The notes under the pieces are model-generated. The model saw only the letters and a list, made by a program, of their open reading frames with translations, ran no database searches and was not told the origin of the DNA. A program made the position numbers and the translations under genes. Of a stretch of 11,279 nt of DNA, positions 1 to 7,068 are shown in pieces. Every line of letters starts with the position of its first letter. The first letter of the stretch is position 1. Origin of the DNA: an uncultured Prevotella sp. GTDB lineage: Bacteria > Bacteroidota > Bacteroidia > Bacteroidales > Bacteroidaceae. Location: positions 1-11,279 of the forward strand of contig CAAFRM010000045.1 of NCBI GenBank assembly GCA_900765465.1. The letters are read 5' to 3'.

Positions 1-54
1 CTTGCGGATTTCCTCAAATGTCTGAATTCCTATAGGATATAATTTTCTTGCCAT
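1..54 (-). CDS. N-terminus of AAA-ATPase-like / PD-(D/E)XK nuclease-like family protein (partial)
   Basis: Only the first 18 codons lie in the window, reading MARKLYPIGIQTFEEIRK from an ATG at 54. This is the characteristic opening (YPIGIQ-x-F-E-x-I-R) of a large Bacteroidota family with an N-terminal AAA-ATPase-like domain (PF09820) and a C-terminal PD-(D/E)XK nuclease-like domain. Family members usually exceed 500 residues, and the Walker A motif would lie about 30 residues further on, outside the window. The family is often present in many copies per genome and its cellular role is unclear. A consensus Bacteroidota promoter lies 25 bases upstream, so it is probably transcribed separately from the exported-protein operon to its right. 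The identification rests on 18 residues only. Confidence 0.7.
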   Translation of the reverse strand, partial: MARKLYPIGIQTFEEIRK

Positions 55-78
55 AATCAAACGCTATCTAATGAATTG

Positions 79-110
79 CAAATATACATTAAATCCCTGA
101 AACCGCCAAG
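79..110 (-). promoter_or_regulatory. Bacteroidota-type promoter of the AAA-ATPase-like gene
   Basis: On the minus strand, TATATTTG (79-86) matches the -7 consensus TAnnTTTG exactly. CTTG (107-110) matches three of four bases of the -33 consensus TTTG, with a 20-base spacer. Transcription would start near position 72, leaving a leader of about 18 bases before the ATG at 54. The rest of 111-210 is AT-rich and I see no gene in it. Confidence 0.7.
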
Positions 111-210
111 TATTTCTACGATTTTAACAAAAAATAAATCCCGACCCAGAGATTTCGTTAGGAATCTTTAAGTTTTTCACCAAAGGCTGCTGCAATGTGG
201 GTTAAGAAAA

Positions 211-246
211 ATGAGGGTGTGTCATAAGTCCATGACACACCCTCAT
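211..246 (-). terminator. Intrinsic terminator, perfect 15-bp stem
   Basis: ATGAGGGTGTGTCAT (211-225) and ATGACACACCCTCAT (232-246) are perfect reverse complements separated by a 6-base loop. On the minus strand the stem is followed directly by TTTTTC, the layout of a rho-independent terminator. It lies 18 bases after the stop codon of the 296-aa exported protein and would end the three-gene caspase operon. There is no T-run on the other side, so it acts mainly for minus-strand transcripts. Confidence 0.88.
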
Positions 247-264
247 ATCACTCCAGGCGGAAGA

Positions 265-1155
265 TTACTGAGCTGAAATCGCCTGATTGCGAATCTCGAT
301 GTAATAGCTGCCTGCCATATCACTGAACTCAAACTTCAGAATGCTGAACTGGGTGGCTGCATCGGATACGCCCGTAACCACAAACTTTGCCTTTACAGGA
401 ATGCCCTTCACCAGACGGATATTGGAATACTGACCCCATGTGCCGTTGGCTACAGGCGACATGTCGCCGTTCAGACGGCATGCCTCACCCTCGTTGTCAT
501 AGATGGTAACCGTGCCGGAAGTATCAAACTCCAAATCCTTGCCGCCCGTGTTCTTCAGCATCGCCGTGATAATCACATTGTCGCCCAAGCGCTTGCACTC
601 CTTCAGGGTGAATGCCAACTGAGGCATGGTGCACACAATGTTGTCGGCACTGGTGTTTACCACTGCAGCAGGAGTCTTCGCGCCGATGTTCCAGGTAAAC
701 TGCTCGGACGAGTTGTTGAACTTGCCCTTGATGACGCACGATCTGATGCTTGCCACCGAGCGCTCCACATCCTTCACTACCACCGTGAGCTTCACAGGAA
801 CCTTTGAAGGGATGTTCTTGTTGCTGTAAGTGCCCATACGCTCGCCACCCACGATAAACTCGATGGTGTGCTTGGCACTCTTGCTGTCCACCGCATAGGT
901 GTTGTTGCTGCCGGCATCAAACCACAACGGGGCATCCTTGCCCAACTGGCTTGTGAGCACATAGTTGATGTGCACATCATTGCCGTTGCGCTTGCAGTCG
1001 GTGTACTTCAGCGTACAGTCAGGAATGGTTCCGCTGGCATCATCATCCAACAGCGTGCTTGCCACCTTGCCCAAAGTCTTGAGCCATTTCTGTGCCTGAA
1101 TCTGCTGAACGCCTACACAGGCAAACAGCAGGATAAATACGATCAGTTTTTTCAT
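265..1155 (-). CDS. Exported protein of unknown function with two tandem related domains
   Basis: This protein has 296 residues and I do not recognise the family. Residues 1-22 form a typical signal peptide: a Lys-Lys start, a hydrophobic core and a likely cleavage after QIQAQ. The mature part contains two divergent copies of one unit, at about 46-158 and 176-290. Shared landmarks in order are TDCKRNGNDV / KECKRLGDNV, then LGKD-x-FDAG / GGKD-x-FDTSG, then GTYSN / GQYSN, then PSKVPVKLTVVVKDV / VKGIPVKAKFVVTGV. The alternating hydrophobic pattern suggests beta-sandwich domains, perhaps for binding a partner. It has no lipobox cysteine and no membrane segment beyond the signal. It is the last gene of the operon, 57 bases after the caspase gene, with no promoter visible between them. 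Expected location is periplasm or cell surface. Function is unknown; domain duplication is seen, fold is inferred. Confidence 0.85.
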   Translation of the reverse strand: MKKLIVFILLFACVGVQQIQAQKWLKTLGKVASTLLDDDASGTIPDCTLKYTDCKRNGNDVHINYVLTSQLGKDAPLWFDAGSNNTYAVDSKSAKHTIEFIVGGERMGTYSNKNIPSKVPVKLTVVVKDVERSVASIRSCVIKGKFNNSSEQFTWNIGAKTPAAVVNTSADNIVCTMPQLAFTLKECKRLGDNVIITAMLKNTGGKDLEFDTSGTVTIYDNEGEACRLNGDMSPVANGTWGQYSNIRLVKGIPVKAKFVVTGVSDAATQFSILKFEFSDMAGSYYIEIRNQAISAQ

Positions 1156-1212
1156 ACGTATCTTGTTTTAAAATGAATAATCCGAAATATCTTGTATCTA
1201 AAAATGAATCAT

Positions 1213-2208
1213 CTAAAATAGCTTGGATTGCTTCCAGGTGGAGGTCAACTCGCCCGATGCATTCACCGATGGTGTCTGACTCTTCTCGTTGACGACGATG
1301 GATTTCTGTGCCACCTGCGTCCTTACGTAGTCGAAGAGTTCGCCGAAGGTTGTATTGCCCTTGGTTTTCTGCAACTTCTTGAGCAGGAAATAGGTGAAGA
1401 GTCCGTGGCGCTTCTCCCGGTAAGGATAGGCCGTCTCGTTGCCCTGTGCCGCACTTATCACCAGCATGTTTCCCTTGGGAGCCTCAGCCTTCGACTTGAT
1501 GGCCACGCCTCGGGCAGAAGCCAGCATGCCTTCGCCTCGCTTGGATCCGCTGAAGCAGGCATCCATCACCACCGTCACATTCTGGGAGCCCAGGGCATGG
1601 AGCTGGTCATAGAGCTTGCCGATGCTGTAGCCCGTGGCCAAGATGCAGCTCTTGCCGTCTACGGGCAGCAGATAGGCAGTGCCGTTGCTTTCGTCAGGCA
1701 CGCCATGTCCGGCATAATAGAAGATAAACCTAGCCTCGTCGCCATAGGCCTTGGCGATGTTCTGCATCCAGCTGATTTCTGCCAGGATATTGTTGAGCGT
1801 GGCATCCTGGCGCACGTGCACATTCTCCTGAGGGATGCCCAGCGTCTTGGTGCAATACTGGCTGAAAACCACTCCGTCGTTGAGGGCGAACTCCACGTTC
1901 ACCTCCTCCTCGTAGTTCTCGTTGGCGATGATTACGGCAAAGGTCTTCTCCTGCTTCGCCTTGGAAACGGGGATGTCGATATCCACATCCGACCTCAGAT
2001 TGCCTGCCAGTGCCTGGAGATGATTGGTTTTCCTGGCTCTGTTCATGCGGCTTCCGTCCTGGTTCACTATTTCCTGCGCGCTGGTAGAATCGGTTCGCAT
2101 CACCACCACGCGCCCCTTCTTGCCCACCGAGATTCTCTGAGCCTCGGCAGGCTGCGCCGCCATGCACAGCAGAGCGACAAGACTTGCGAGATATAGATAG
2201 ATTTTCAT
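1213..2208 (-). CDS. Exported caspase-family (C14) cysteine peptidase
   Basis: This is a prokaryotic metacaspase-like endopeptidase of 331 residues. Numbering from the ATG at 2208, residues 1-24 are a signal peptide (cleavage near QPAEA|QR). A basic stretch of about 65 residues follows and may be a prodomain. The caspase p20-like core runs from about 89 (KTFAVIIANENY) to 220. Catalytic His168 sits in YYAGHG (codon 1705-1707) and catalytic Cys218 in DACFSG (codon 1555-1557), so the dyad is intact. A small-subunit-like part (LVISAAQGNETA to GELFDYVR) follows. The frame can be extended to a TTG at 2229, but that would overlap the upstream stop codon. The ATG at 2208 is preceded by AGGAAG at a short distance and starts directly with the signal peptide, so I prefer it. 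The gene begins 14 bases after the DUF4468 gene, suggesting coupled translation. Substrate and activation trigger are unknown. Export makes an envelope or extracellular role more likely than a cytosolic suicide defence role. Confidence 0.92.
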   Translation of the reverse strand: MKIYLYLASLVALLCMAAQPAEAQRISVGKKGRVVVMRTDSTSAQEIVNQDGSRMNRARKTNHLQALAGNLRSDVDIDIPVSKAKQEKTFAVIIANENYEEEVNVEFALNDGVVFSQYCTKTLGIPQENVHVRQDATLNNILAEISWMQNIAKAYGDEARFIFYYAGHGVPDESNGTAYLLPVDGKSCILATGYSIGKLYDQLHALGSQNVTVVMDACFSGSKRGEGMLASARGVAIKSKAEAPKGNMLVISAAQGNETAYPYREKRHGLFTYFLLKKLQKTKGNTTFGELFDYVRTQVAQKSIVVNEKSQTPSVNASGELTSTWKQSKLF

Positions 2209-2222
2209 AAGCTTCCTGTTAT

Positions 2223-2954
2223 TTACCAATTATCATCAAAGCCTTCAGAAGAATCGGCGAGCAGAGCTTCCTTCATCACGTCGATGATGGAGTTCTGGAA
2301 GGCAGAAGCCATCACGAAAGCCTTGCTGGAAGCCTTCTTGTGCTTGTCTTTCTGCACATAAGGATAGCACATGTTGATGTCCCATTCCTCGTCGGTGCCC
2401 TTGGTTTGCTCGGAGCTTTCCTCGGCTTCTTCGCCTGTGGCTACAGATGCCAGGGTGCTGGCTATGGCACTGGTCCATCCTCCGCCGGCGGTAACGGTAA
2501 CCAGATAGGAACCCATATATACGCTGATGCGTGCCTTTTCTTCCTTTACGTCTACTCGGATGTAAGGGGCGATGTCTACCTGATAATGGTTCATTCCGGC
2601 ATTCTGAATGGCCACTTTCTCAATGTAGGCACGTGCCACGATGAGTCCTTCTTCCTTGTTTTCCTCCTGCATCACGCCGTGGGTATCCTTGCTCTTGAAG
2701 GCTTTCTTGAACCAGGCCATCGCCTTGCCGTAGATTTGGTCTTTCGTCTGTCCGGCGCAATCAATCACTTCCTGGTAGTTGAGTCGGTTCTTGTTGTCGA
2801 GAGCCACCTCCTGATGCAGGTTGTCAGCCGCCTTGGTCCAGTTGTCGCCATATTTATCCTTGGCGTATTTCTCAAGTTGGTCGGCGCTGAATGTCTGTGC
2901 GCTGGCAGTGAGTGCGAGTGCAAAGAGGATGATTGCTGTGAATATTTTCTTCAT
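2223..2954 (-). CDS. Exported DUF4468-like protein
   Basis: This 243-residue protein opens with a clear signal peptide (MKKIFTAIILFALALTASAQ, cleavage after residue 20). Residues about 47-150 resemble the DUF4468 domain found widely in Bacteroidota: a YQEVIDCAGQTKDQIYGKAM segment, then an AWFKKAFKSKD helix, a polar turn (QEENKEEG), and beta strands around IRVDVKEEKARISVYMG. The tail (about 160-243) is rich in Ser, Glu and Lys and ends in an acidic segment. DUF4468 has no assigned biochemical role, and a protein-binding or lipid-binding envelope function is only a guess. It is the first gene of the operon, directly behind a strong promoter, and its stop lies 14 bases before the ATG of the caspase gene. 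It could be an inhibitor, chaperone or substrate of that peptidase, but nothing in the sequence proves this. Confidence 0.85.
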   Translation of the reverse strand: MKKIFTAIILFALALTASAQTFSADQLEKYAKDKYGDNWTKAADNLHQEVALDNKNRLNYQEVIDCAGQTKDQIYGKAMAWFKKAFKSKDTHGVMQEENKEEGLIVARAYIEKVAIQNAGMNHYQVDIAPYIRVDVKEEKARISVYMGSYLVTVTAGGGWTSAIASTLASVATGEEAEESSEQTKGTDEEWDINMCYPYVQKDKHKKASSKAFVMASAFQNSIIDVMKEALLADSSEGFDDNW

Positions 2955-2995
2955 TTTCTTTATTATTTATAAGATGATTATTTTTTGTTCATGTT

Positions 2996-3027
2996 AAGTT
3001 CGCTATGAGTTCTTATGAAGTTCGCTA
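2996..3027. repeat. 10-bp direct repeat in the operon leader
   Basis: AAGTTCGCTA occurs at 2996-3005 and again at 3018-3027, a 22-base period. Both copies lie just downstream of the predicted -7 element, so they would fall in the 5' leader or at the start site of the caspase operon. They could be a tandem regulator site or leftover duplication; two copies are too few to decide. Confidence 0.5.
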
Positions 3028-3030
3028 CTG

Positions 3031-3061
3031 CAAAATTAAGAAATAATCTCGATTTTTCAAA
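3031..3061 (-). promoter_or_regulatory. Bacteroidota promoter of the DUF4468-caspase operon
   Basis: On the minus strand TTTG (3058-3061) and TAATTTTG (3031-3038) are separated by exactly 19 bases. Both match the Bacteroidota primary sigma factor consensus (TTTG, N19, TAnnTTTG) completely. Transcription should start near 3024, giving a leader of about 70 bases before the ATG at 2954. Confidence 0.85.
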
Positions 3062-3075
3062 GCTCTGAGCATTCA

Positions 3076-3119
3076 TTTTTACCATTTGGTGCCTTTTTAC
3101 GCTATTTTTTTACCATTTG
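3076..3119. repeat. 13-bp direct repeat upstream of the operon promoter
   Basis: TTTTTACCATTTG occurs at 3076-3088 and 3107-3119, 31 bases apart (about three helical turns). A related TTTTTACGCT lies between them at 3094-3103. The copies start about 15 bases upstream of the predicted -33 element. This phasing is what a regulator site on one face of the DNA would show, but that is inference. Confidence 0.5.
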
Positions 3120-3167
3120 ACGCATGGCCGTAACAGAAATGAAGTTTTTTCAACGGATTTATCAGCC

Positions 3168-3205
3168 ATTTCAATTTCAGTTATTTCAGCTATTTCAGTT
3201 TTCAG
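3168..3205. repeat. Short 9-bp-period repeat (ATTTCAG series)
   Basis: The motif ATTTCAG or a close variant recurs about four times in 38 bases. The clearest copies are TTATTTCAG (3181-3189) and CTATTTCAG (3190-3198), flanked by ATTTCAG (3174-3180) and TTTTCAG (3199-3205). It is non-coding and low in complexity, between the terminator of the large surface-protein gene and the upstream region of the caspase operon. Confidence 0.5.
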
Positions 3206-3250
3206 GGAGCCATCATGGGGTACTTATAAAATGAGAAACATGGTATGGGT

Positions 3251-3286
3251 AAACAAAAAAGCTTCCTCTCATCGGAGAGAAAGCTT
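3251..3286 (-). terminator. Intrinsic terminator after the large surface-protein gene
   Basis: On the minus strand AAGCTTTCTCTC (3275-3286), loop CGAT and GAGAGGAAGCTT (3259-3270) form a 12-bp stem with one G-T wobble, followed by TTTTGTTT. It lies 33 bases after the stop at 3319 and closes the transcript that includes the OmpA-like gene. Confidence 0.88.
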
Positions 3287-3318
3287 TCTTGTTATTGTAG
3301 CTTGCGTATACGTCACGG

Positions 3319-6300
3319 CTACCTTTCTTCCATCACAGATACCTTTCTTCCATCAAGGGTATACCCCTCTACCTTATTCGATGAGGCATCTCTTGGCTTG
3401 GATATGATCATCACGCCCCAAACTGGCGAATAGATCTTCACATTCTTCATACTCTTCTCTTTCACCTTGACATCTTCCATGCCTGCGGTGCTGCGAGTCT
3501 GCGTCAGGAAGTATCTGCCGTGCTCGTTTGGCTGCACCTTGATTTCTTCGCCATCCTTTATCTCCTGATACTTTCGGGTGGCGGCATCATAGAGATAGAG
3601 AGGAGAAGAGAGACGATTGACGCCTTCTATCTTCAACTCTACGGAAGAAGCCCCTACTACTCCCAGCGGCAACCAATCCACATTCGGCAGGGTATTCAGC
3701 GCCACAGCCTCATCGCCTGCCACCGTATAAACCACCGGAACTTCCTTCAGCTGGGCATCATAGAGCAGCTGGGCATCCTCGGCATCATCATAATCTTCCG
3801 AAGCTGATGCATCAAGAACAATTCTCGAACGGCTGCGATAACCCGATGCAGATGCTGCAGTGAGGGTTAAAGTGATGTTGTCCTCACCCTGCCCCTCATC
3901 CGATGCCGTCTTTACTCCGCCAAACACTTCTCTATCTACCGTCATCGCCGACGTAAAATTAAGCTGCGATGCACTCTGTCCATCCTGCAGACGGACAAAG
4001 AACGACTGCATCGGCGAAATCTTCACGTCATTCTTCGACTCATACGTGGTGGTCGACATATCCAGCTTATCATAAAGTTTCAAGGCTCCATCCTCGTAAA
4101 CATAGAAGCTGGACTGTAGCGATGGATTTGCCTTCAGGAACTTATACATGCTGAGCGTCGCCATATAAGGATTACCCACCAGATAATAATTGTTGCCATC
4201 CTGCAACTGCACCAGCGAATAGCTCATCTTGCCCAAAGCATTCTCCTGAGCATCGGCATTCACCACCAGGCGATAAGCATTCTTCTTATCCACAGAAGCA
4301 GATAGAGAACTCTGCGGCTGCGAAGCTGATACATAAGTATATTGCGTATCTGCCTTCGGCAAACGGAGCAGCACTTCGGATGCATTGCCGGATGCACTGC
4401 CCGATGCACCCACCGTATATTTATCTCCCATCCTGATAGCCACGCCCTCCAGCGGCTGATATTTCCTATCCACCTTATTATATACGTGGCTCCAGTGGGC
4501 TGAAAGCGCATTGAGATCCTGTTTCTCGAATGTGATGCCGGTGCCGGCATAGTCGTAGGCATCGTAGCTGCCGCCCAAGGTTACTTCCTTGGCAGAAGCA
4601 TCATCCCAGCTGCGCTGATATACAGGACTGGTAATGCGATTGTTTACCGAGGGTGAGAACGTGATTGGCTCGAACGCCTCCGACTCCTGTCTGCCCGATG
4701 CAGCCGGCACATAGATGTCACCCGCATAGGTATCCTGCAAAGGCGAGGTGAGCGCATACCAGGTGTTTGGCTTCATCTGCTTCTCCACCCATGCCTTGTT
4801 GTATATCAGATAGCACTGGTTGAGCAGTTCGCCTCCCGGCTTGAAGTAAATCTGGTCGCAGGTGTTGCCATAGAAGGGTTCACACTCCAGATTGCCTTCG
4901 GCATTCAACCCGTGGCTTTCGGTATTGGCATCCCATTGGGCAAGCATATCATATTGGATATTCGCAGTAGCCGCATCGCCCTTGGCATTGCTCAGACGGG
5001 TAGCGATGCCCGTGGATTTCTGATAGGCAATGTATCCCAAAGACGGGAAATACAAACCGCTCAGATTTGGTATCGTTACCTTGGTAAACTTCATCGGTAC
5101 GTATCCGCCACCCCGATAATCCGTATATTGGTTTTCCTTTTTATAAAGTTCACTACGTACAGAACGGTGCCAGTTGCCATCATTGTTCCATGCCGCACTC
5201 ATCTTGTTGTTGGCCGTAGGATTCCAGGTGGCATATTCCGGCACCACCGCAAAGCGGATATAGGTTTCACCCGAACAGAGCACCGTGGTTCCCTTGGAGC
5301 CATCTTCACGGAATATCAACACACCTTCGTACCAGTATCCCTCATGCAACTCCACATTCTTGGAACCCGCAGTAGATGTGGCAGATTCATTTCCCGTTTG
5401 CGGCGTAAACTTCAACTTCAGCTGCTTGGAACCTCTATCGATATAATTATTCTCAAGATTCGCCAGAATCAAGCTTTCCCCTATCCTATTCCGATAGGCA
5501 GGGTCGTTGGTATCCGAGAGATACATCACATTTGTATATTGCGACGCATCCAACTTATCCTTACCGCCCGCCTTCACGAAGTAGAGACGGGTGGAATTAG
5601 TTGCCACCAGGCTCTCACCGCTGATAGGCACGCAGAAATATCCGCCCTTGCCCTTGGTTTCCTGCTTAGCCAGCAGGGCTACCTGAGGCAGACCGATGCG
5701 AACCGTACGGGTGTAATTATTCGGATAAGCCACACCAGCATTACCTAGACTCAACTGCGGACCATTCTTGACAACACGAAGCTTGAACGACATCTCATCC
5801 AGACAAATCTGATAATCTACTCCACCCTGGGTGATGGTTCCAGATGCATTTGCAGGAATCACACGAATGGTATGCTCACCCACACTCAGCAGAATATCCT
5901 TGAACTCCGCGCTGTTTCGCAATGTCGGAGTCTTAGCATCATCCACATACCAATCATAAAGCACACCATTCAGCTGGATGCTGCCGCTATTGTTCTGGTC
6001 AACGGTCTGTAACTGCGCCTTGATGTTATATTTCGGGGTAGTGTTGTCATCGCAGGGAATGGTGACGGTGGTGGTGATGCTTCCGTTGGCATCGGTAACC
6101 AGCACCTTCTGCTGCACCATTTGGAAGTTGGCGCTATAGAGCGAGCACACATCCGAAGGCTTTCCCCACGAAAGCTGGGTCTTATCCGCCACCGAATCAT
6201 CCTCGAAGGCAAAACTAACATAGTAAGTCTGGTTCGACTGCAGATTGAAGTATCTGTTGGCAAGCACCACATACCATTCATCGTTGATTTTCTCGTACAT

Positions 6301-7068
6301 CGGCTTTCCATCCACCTTTCGGGTATCATCCACATAATTATATATAGTGGTGGTTCCCCACTGGTTGTTAGGATTTTCAGCCGTGCCATAGTTCACGTTC
6401 TTTGCCGGATTTCCCTCGGCATCCACGAAGCGGAAGTAGAGTTTCTTCTCTGTAGCCGGGGCGATGAGTGCCGCCATGGTTTCCTGCAAAGCCCTCAGTT
6501 TGGTGAGGATATTGCTGGAAACGGAGGAATCTTCTGCCGTGTTCTTATCAGGGCAGATAGGCGAGCTCTGGATGATATCCACCTTAGATGATTTGGTGTA
6601 AATGCGAAGATCATCGAAGGCATAGTCGGCACCAGAGGTAGATTTGCACATGTTATCCACCACCAGTTTGAAGTCGGTGAAATTATTGACACCGCTCTCC
6701 TTCTGCAACACCATTTTTCCATAAACCTGATACCATTTTCCTACATTGGCAGCATCAGTTCCTTCACGGTTTCCCGAAAAATTGCCGGATGAGAAGGAGT
6801 GCAGCAACCTGCGCTCCGTTTCCTGGTTGTTCTCATCGTAATTCACGCCATAGAGCTTGAAAAGCAACTGCGGGCGCTGCGAACCGGTGGTCATATCGGC
6901 AATGGCAGCACTGAAAATCACCTGCGAACCCACACAGAGGTCGGCCTTGAAATCTGCCTCGGCAATCTGCCGGCTCTCGTCGGCTGCATCGATATAGAGG
7001 ATATCTATTTTATCGTAATTTATAGCATTTTTATTCCTATATTCATTTTTATCGCATGATTGAATCAT
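3319..7068 (-). CDS. Large surface-protein C-terminal region; probably 5'-truncated
   Basis: The frame encodes 1249 residues resembling the body of giant Bacteroidota surface proteins, with many beta-rich segments. No catalytic motif is visible. Residues 24-160 look like the later part of a jelly-roll module (ILYIDAADESRQIAEADF to YAFDDLRIYTK). Further markers are NNDGNWHRSVRSELY, TCDQIYFKPGGELLNQCYL, NTWYALTSPLQDTYAGDIYV and YYLVGNPYMATLSMYKFL. The end (about 1208-1249, VKIYSPVWGVMIIS then YTLDGRKV) resembles the start of a type IX secretion C-terminal domain but lacks the usual final strands. The frame has no signal peptide. Codons 1-20 are 13/60 G or C and codons 21-40 are 32/60, so coding sequence probably starts abruptly near 7008. 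The ATG at 7068 is 8 bases after the OmpA-like stop and has no clear ribosome site. I infer a 5' deletion, with possible damage at the 3' end. If translated from 7068 the product would not be exported. A functional short protein cannot be excluded. Confidence 0.75.
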   Translation of the reverse strand: MIQSCDKNEYRNKNAINYDKIDILYIDAADESRQIAEADFKADLCVGSQVIFSAAIADMTTGSQRPQLLFKLYGVNYDENNQETERRLLHSFSSGNFSGNREGTDAANVGKWYQVYGKMVLQKESGVNNFTDFKLVVDNMCKSTSGADYAFDDLRIYTKSSKVDIIQSSPICPDKNTAEDSSVSSNILTKLRALQETMAALIAPATEKKLYFRFVDAEGNPAKNVNYGTAENPNNQWGTTTIYNYVDDTRKVDGKPMYEKINDEWYVVLANRYFNLQSNQTYYVSFAFEDDSVADKTQLSWGKPSDVCSLYSANFQMVQQKVLVTDANGSITTTVTIPCDDNTTPKYNIKAQLQTVDQNNSGSIQLNGVLYDWYVDDAKTPTLRNSAEFKDILLSVGEHTIRVIPANASGTITQGGVDYQICLDEMSFKLRVVKNGPQLSLGNAGVAYPNNYTRTVRIGLPQVALLAKQETKGKGGYFCVPISGESLVATNSTRLYFVKAGGKDKLDASQYTNVMYLSDTNDPAYRNRIGESLILANLENNYIDRGSKQLKLKFTPQTGNESATSTAGSKNVELHEGYWYEGVLIFREDGSKGTTVLCSGETYIRFAVVPEYATWNPTANNKMSAAWNNDGNWHRSVRSELYKKENQYTDYRGGGYVPMKFTKVTIPNLSGLYFPSLGYIAYQKSTGIATRLSNAKGDAATANIQYDMLAQWDANTESHGLNAEGNLECEPFYGNTCDQIYFKPGGELLNQCYLIYNKAWVEKQMKPNTWYALTSPLQDTYAGDIYVPAASGRQESEAFEPITFSPSVNNRITSPVYQRSWDDASAKEVTLGGSYDAYDYAGTGITFEKQDLNALSAHWSHVYNKVDRKYQPLEGVAIRMGDKYTVGASGSASGNASEVLLRLPKADTQYTYVSASQPQSSLSASVDKKNAYRLVVNADAQENALGKMSYSLVQLQDGNNYYLVGNPYMATLSMYKFLKANPSLQSSFYVYEDGALKLYDKLDMSTTTYESKNDVKISPMQSFFVRLQDGQSASQLNFTSAMTVDREVFGGVKTASDEGQGEDNITLTLTAASASGYRSRSRIVLDASASEDYDDAEDAQLLYDAQLKEVPVVYTVAGDEAVALNTLPNVDWLPLGVVGASSVELKIEGVNRLSSPLYLYDAATRKYQEIKDGEEIKVQPNEHGRYFLTQTRSTAGMEDVKVKEKSMKNVKIYSPVWGVMIISKPRDASSNKVEGYTLDGRKVSVMEER
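3321..3355. repeat. 15-bp direct repeat, 20-bp period, at the 3' end of the large gene
   Basis: ACCTTTCTTCCATCA occurs at 3321-3335 and 3341-3355. With the flanking five bases the two 20-base units match at 18 positions. The repeat covers the last codons and the TAG stop (3319-3321). Because 20 is not a multiple of three, gain or loss of one unit changes the C-terminus. Confidence 0.85.
4377..4412. repeat. Three 12-bp units inside the large gene
   Basis: CGGATGCATTGC, CGGATGCACTGC and CCGATGCACCCA follow each other without gaps. On the coding strand they give the in-frame peptide GASGSASGNASE, at about residues 886-898. It is probably a flexible linker grown by slippage; length changes would keep the frame. 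Confidence 0.65.

Larger units (their letters stand above)
2955..3318. other. Intergenic region between the surface-protein gene and the caspase operon
   Basis: This 364-base AT-rich gap has no credible gene. From right to left it holds the intrinsic terminator (3251-3286), the ATTTCAG repeat series, a pair of 13-bp direct repeats, the caspase-operon promoter and a leader with a 10-bp direct repeat. An open plus-strand frame at 3117-3407 runs through the terminator and into the neighbouring gene and is not convincing. Confidence 0.8.

Noticed and set aside
1228..2196. 322-codon open frame on the plus strand, antisense to the caspase gene
   Set aside because: It mirrors the caspase codons, its protein is a low-information mix rich in Leu, His and Arg with no recognisable motif, and the opposite strand encodes an intact peptidase.
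2209..2229. N-terminal extension of the caspase from a TTG at 2229
   Set aside because: It would add a polar heptapeptide before the signal peptide and overlap the upstream stop codon. The ATG at 2208 has a ribosome-binding sequence and starts the signal peptide cleanly.
3117..3407. 96-codon plus-strand frame
   Set aside because: It crosses a strong terminator for the other strand and the repeat region, has no promoter or homology that I recognise, and runs into the large gene.
4912..5748. 278-codon plus-strand frame inside the large surface-protein gene
   Set aside because: It is the antisense shadow of a codon-biased gene, with an Ile/Arg/His-rich composition and no domain.
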